Assembly (NCBI RefSeq): GCF_025148445.1
Contig: NZ_CP102270.1
Location: forward strand, 2,157,001-2,221,000
DNA from: Eshraghiella crossota
GTDB lineage: Bacteria > Bacillota > Clostridia > Lachnospirales > Lachnospiraceae
Direction: 5' to 3'
DNA: 64,000 nt
This document shows positions 61,730-64,000 of the stretch, piece after piece (the stretch's first letter is position 1; every line of letters starts with the position of its first letter). The translations under genes were made by a program, and so were the position numbers. The notes beneath the pieces were generated by a model. The model was given only the letters and a program-made list of their open reading frames with translations. It did not search any database and was not told the origin of the DNA.

Positions 61730-64000
61730 CTATTCTTCACTGTCGAATGCTGAATCATCGAAATCTGCTATATCTGATGTGTCTTCTTCAACATCAGAAA
61801 GTTCTCCGTCAACGAATTCCTGTTTCTGATATCCGAAGTCACCGAATGCTTCTTCATATCCATATGCTTTATTATCACTCATAAGGTCTTCATGTGAAGT
61901 ATCAGATTCTGCGTAGCCGATATTTTCTTTAATATCAACTTCGTCGCCGTTCTCATCAAGAACCTTAACATCAAGTGCAAGTGATCTTAATTCTTCAAGA
62001 AGTACCTTGAAGGATTCAGGAATACCCGGTTCAGGAATATTATCACCTTTGATAATTGCTTCGTATGTCTTAACACGTCCTACAACGTCATCTGACTTAA
62101 CTGTAAGGATTTCCTGAAGCGTATATGAAGCACCATATGCTTCAAGAGCCCAAACTTCCATTTCACCGAAACGCTGTCCACCAAATTGTGCTTTACCACC
62201 AAGTGGCTGCTGTGTAACAAGTGAGTAAGGACCGGTCGAACGTGCATGAATCTTATCATCAACAAGATGATGAAGCTTAAGGTAATGCATGTGTCCGATT
62301 GTAACAGGGCTGTCAAAATATTCTCCTGTTCTACCATCTCTCAATCTTACTTTACCATCTCTTGAAATAGGAACGCCTTTCCATTCTGCTCTATGGTCAA
62401 GGTGTTCACCAAGATATTCCATAAGTTCTTCATTTATCTTGCCGTCCCATTTTTCTTTGAATTCATCCCATTCAAGATTTACATAATCGTTGGCAAGATC
62501 AAGTGTATCCATAATATCTTTTTCGTTAGCACCGTCAAATACAGGTGTTGATATCTTAAATCCAAGTGCTCTCGCTGCAAGGCTTAAGTGAATCTCAAGA
62601 ACCTGACCGATATTCATACGTGATGGTACACCAAGAGGATTAAGAACGATGTCAAGAGGTCGTCCATTTGGAAGATATGGCATATCTTCTACAGGTAAAA
62701 TTCTTGAAACGACACCCTTGTTACCATGACGTCCGGCCATCTTATCACCTACAGAAATCTTTCTCTTCTGTGCGATGTAGATACGAACCGACTGATTAAC
62801 GCCCGGATTGAGGTCATCCCCGTTCTCTCTTGTAAATACCTTAGCATCAACTATAACACCATACTCTCCGTGAGGAACTCTGAGTGAAGTATCTCTTACC
62901 TCTCTTGCCTTCTCACCAAAAATGGCTCTTAAAAGTCTCTCTTCGGCTGTAAGCTCTGTCTCACCCTTAGGTGTAACTTTACCTACAAGAATATCTCCGG
63001 CACGGACTTCTGCACCAATTCTTATAATACCTCTTTCATCAAGGTCTTTAAGTGCATCTTCACCAACGCCCGGAACTTCTCTTGTTATCTCTTCAGGTCC
63101 AAGCTTGGTATCTCTTGCTTCTGCTTCGTATTCTTCTATATGAACTGATGTATAAACATCATCTCTTACAAGTCTTTCACTTAATAAAACAGCATCCTCG
63201 TAGTTGTAACCTTCCCATGTCATGAATCCGATGAGAGGGTTCTTACCTAATGCGATTTCACCATTAGAAGTTGATGGACCATCCGCAATTACATCGCCTG
63301 CTTCAACTCTGTCTCCCTTTGTAACGATTGGCTTCTGGTTATAACAGTTGCTCTGGTTACTTCTTGCGAATTTGGTAAGCTGGTATGAATGTCTGTTTCC
63401 GTCATCCTCAAGAATAACAATTTCTGTTGATGTGGCTCTGTCAACAAGACCGCCTTTTTCCGCTACTACACAGGCACCTGAGTCAACGGCTGTCTTATAT
63501 TCCATACCTGTTCCTACTACTGCTGAATCAGTTGTAAGAAGAGGTACCGCCTGACGCTGCATGTTAGATCCCATAAGTGCTCGGTTAGCATCGTCGTTCT
63601 GGAGGAAAGGAATCATTGAAGTAGCAACTGAGAATACCATCTTAGGAGATACATCCATAAGGTCTATCTTGCTCTTTTCAAATTCCGAGGTTTCCTCTCT
63701 GTAACGGCCTGATACGCTGTTCTTAACGAAATATCCGTTCTCGTCAAGTTCTGCATTAGCCTGTGCTACATAATAATTATCTTCTTCATCGGCAGTAAGG
63801 TATCTTACTTCCTCTGTTACTCTTGGGTTCTTAGGATCTGTCTTATCTACGACACGATATGGGGCTTCTACAAATCCGTACTCATTAATTCTTGCGTATG
63901 TAGCAAGTGAGTTGATAAGACCAATGTTAGGTCCTTCAGGTGTCTCAATAGGACACATTCTGCCATAATGTGTATAATGAACATCTCGAACCTCAAATCC
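61730..64000 (-). CDS. rpoB: DNA-directed RNA polymerase subunit beta (3' part, cut by window edge)
   Basis: The last 756 codons of rpoB are present; the frame runs open to base 64000, beginning [25 protein letters not shown]. Visible landmarks are [34 protein letters not shown] and the C-terminal clamp part [24 protein letters not shown]. The rifampicin-binding region is mostly outside the window. The end carries an acidic tail ([22 protein letters not shown] in part) like that of rpoC. Confidence 0.98.
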   Translation of the reverse strand, partial: GFEVRDVHYTHYGRMCPIETPEGPNIGLINSLATYARINEYGFVEAPYRVVDKTDPKNPRVTEEVRYLTADEEDNYYVAQANAELDENGYFVKNSVSGRYREETSEFEKSKIDLMDVSPKMVFSVATSMIPFLQNDDANRALMGSNMQRQAVPLLTTDSAVVGTGMEYKTAVDSGACVVAEKGGLVDRATSTEIVILEDDGNRHSYQLTKFARSNQSNCYNQKPIVTKGDRVEAGDVIADGPSTSNGEIALGKNPLIGFMTWEGYNYEDAVLLSERLVRDDVYTSVHIEEYEAEARDTKLGPEEITREVPGVGEDALKDLDERGIIRIGAEVRAGDILVGKVTPKGETELTAEERLLRAIFGEKAREVRDTSLRVPHGEYGVIVDAKVFTRENGDDLNPGVNQSVRIYIAQKRKISVGDKMAGRHGNKGVVSRILPVEDMPYLPNGRPLDIVLNPLGVPSRMNIGQVLEIHLSLAARALGFKISTPVFDGANEKDIMDTLDLANDYVNLEWDEFKEKWDGKINEELMEYLGEHLDHRAEWKGVPISRDGKVRLRDGRTGEYFDSPVTIGHMHYLKLHHLVDDKIHARSTGPYSLVTQQPLGGKAQFGGQRFGEMEVWALEAYGASYTLQEILTVKSDDVVGRVKTYEAIIKGDNIPEPGIPESFKVLLEELRSLALDVKVLDENGDEVDIKENIGYAESDTSHEDLMSDNKAYGYEEAFGDFGYQKQEFVDGELSDVEEDTSDIADFDDSAFDSEE

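Overview
The window is a chromosomal segment of a low-GC Gram-positive bacterium, most likely a Clostridia member of the family Lachnospiraceae; I cannot name the genus. The evidence is the ribosomal gene order, the small zinc-type S14, the KOW-domain protein between map and infA, the EcfA1-EcfA2-EcfT-TruA tail after rplQ, and strong AGGAGG ribosome binding sites. No tRNA, rRNA or CRISPR array was seen.

Layout. (1) 0.2-20.8 kb, all on the minus strand: the S10-spc-alpha superoperon (rpsJ, rplC-D-W-B, rpsS, rplV, rpsC, rplP, rpmC, rpsQ, rplN-X-E, rpsZ, rpsH, rplF-R, rpsE, rpmD, rplO, secY, adk, map, a KOW protein, infA, rpmJ, rpsM-K-D, rpoA, rplQ). It continues into the energy-coupling-factor transporter genes and truA, then a separately promoted rplM-rpsI unit. 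(2) 53.3-64 kb, minus strand: rpoB (3' part), rpoC, rpsL, rpsG, fusA, tuf. In most Firmicutes tuf and rpsJ are close neighbours; here about 32 kb separates them. (3) 21.2-35.8 kb: ordinary accessory genes. These are an rRNA-type methyltransferase, a GT2/DUF2304/GT2 set, an amino-acid ABC importer, a MocR/PdxR regulator divergent from pdxST, an FtsX-type ABC transporter, and an ECF sigma/anti-sigma pair with a secreted C39-like peptidase and a lipoprotein. (4) 36.0-53.4 kb: a decayed integrated island joined to the 3' end of tuf.

The island has two tandem segments. The tuf terminator and the last codons of tuf are repeated at 37.81-37.89 kb and 53.31-53.39 kb (42 bp identical, 80 bp with 6 mismatches), and a 17-bp motif lies exactly 29 bp from the core in both copies, as expected of integrase attachment sites. 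Each segment has a copy of the same HTH repressor gene (one intact, one pseudogene) and a different defence cargo between repressor and attachment site: an Abi_2/AbiF-type HEPN protein plus a candidate 66-nt structured RNA in one, RloA/RloB in the other. The rest of the large segment holds a RES/sce7725/sce7726 cassette, a tyrosine recombinase, a glycosyltransferase, a nuclease-NTPase, broken hydrolase genes, and relics of a MobV relaxase and an integrase.

The most unusual structure is at 42.34-47.02 kb. A perfect 30-bp inverted repeat, itself shaped like a tyrosine-recombinase core site (12-bp near-palindromic arms around a 5-bp asymmetric spacer), encloses two abutting convergent genes: a GT2 glycosyltransferase and an 1146-residue Mrr-like nuclease fused to a STAND-like NTPase. 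A XerC/D-like recombinase gene ends 32 bp outside the left repeat. Neither enclosed gene has room for its own promoter inside the segment, and a TATAAT box lies 4 bp outside the right repeat. I infer an invertible switch that decides which of the two genes is transcribed.
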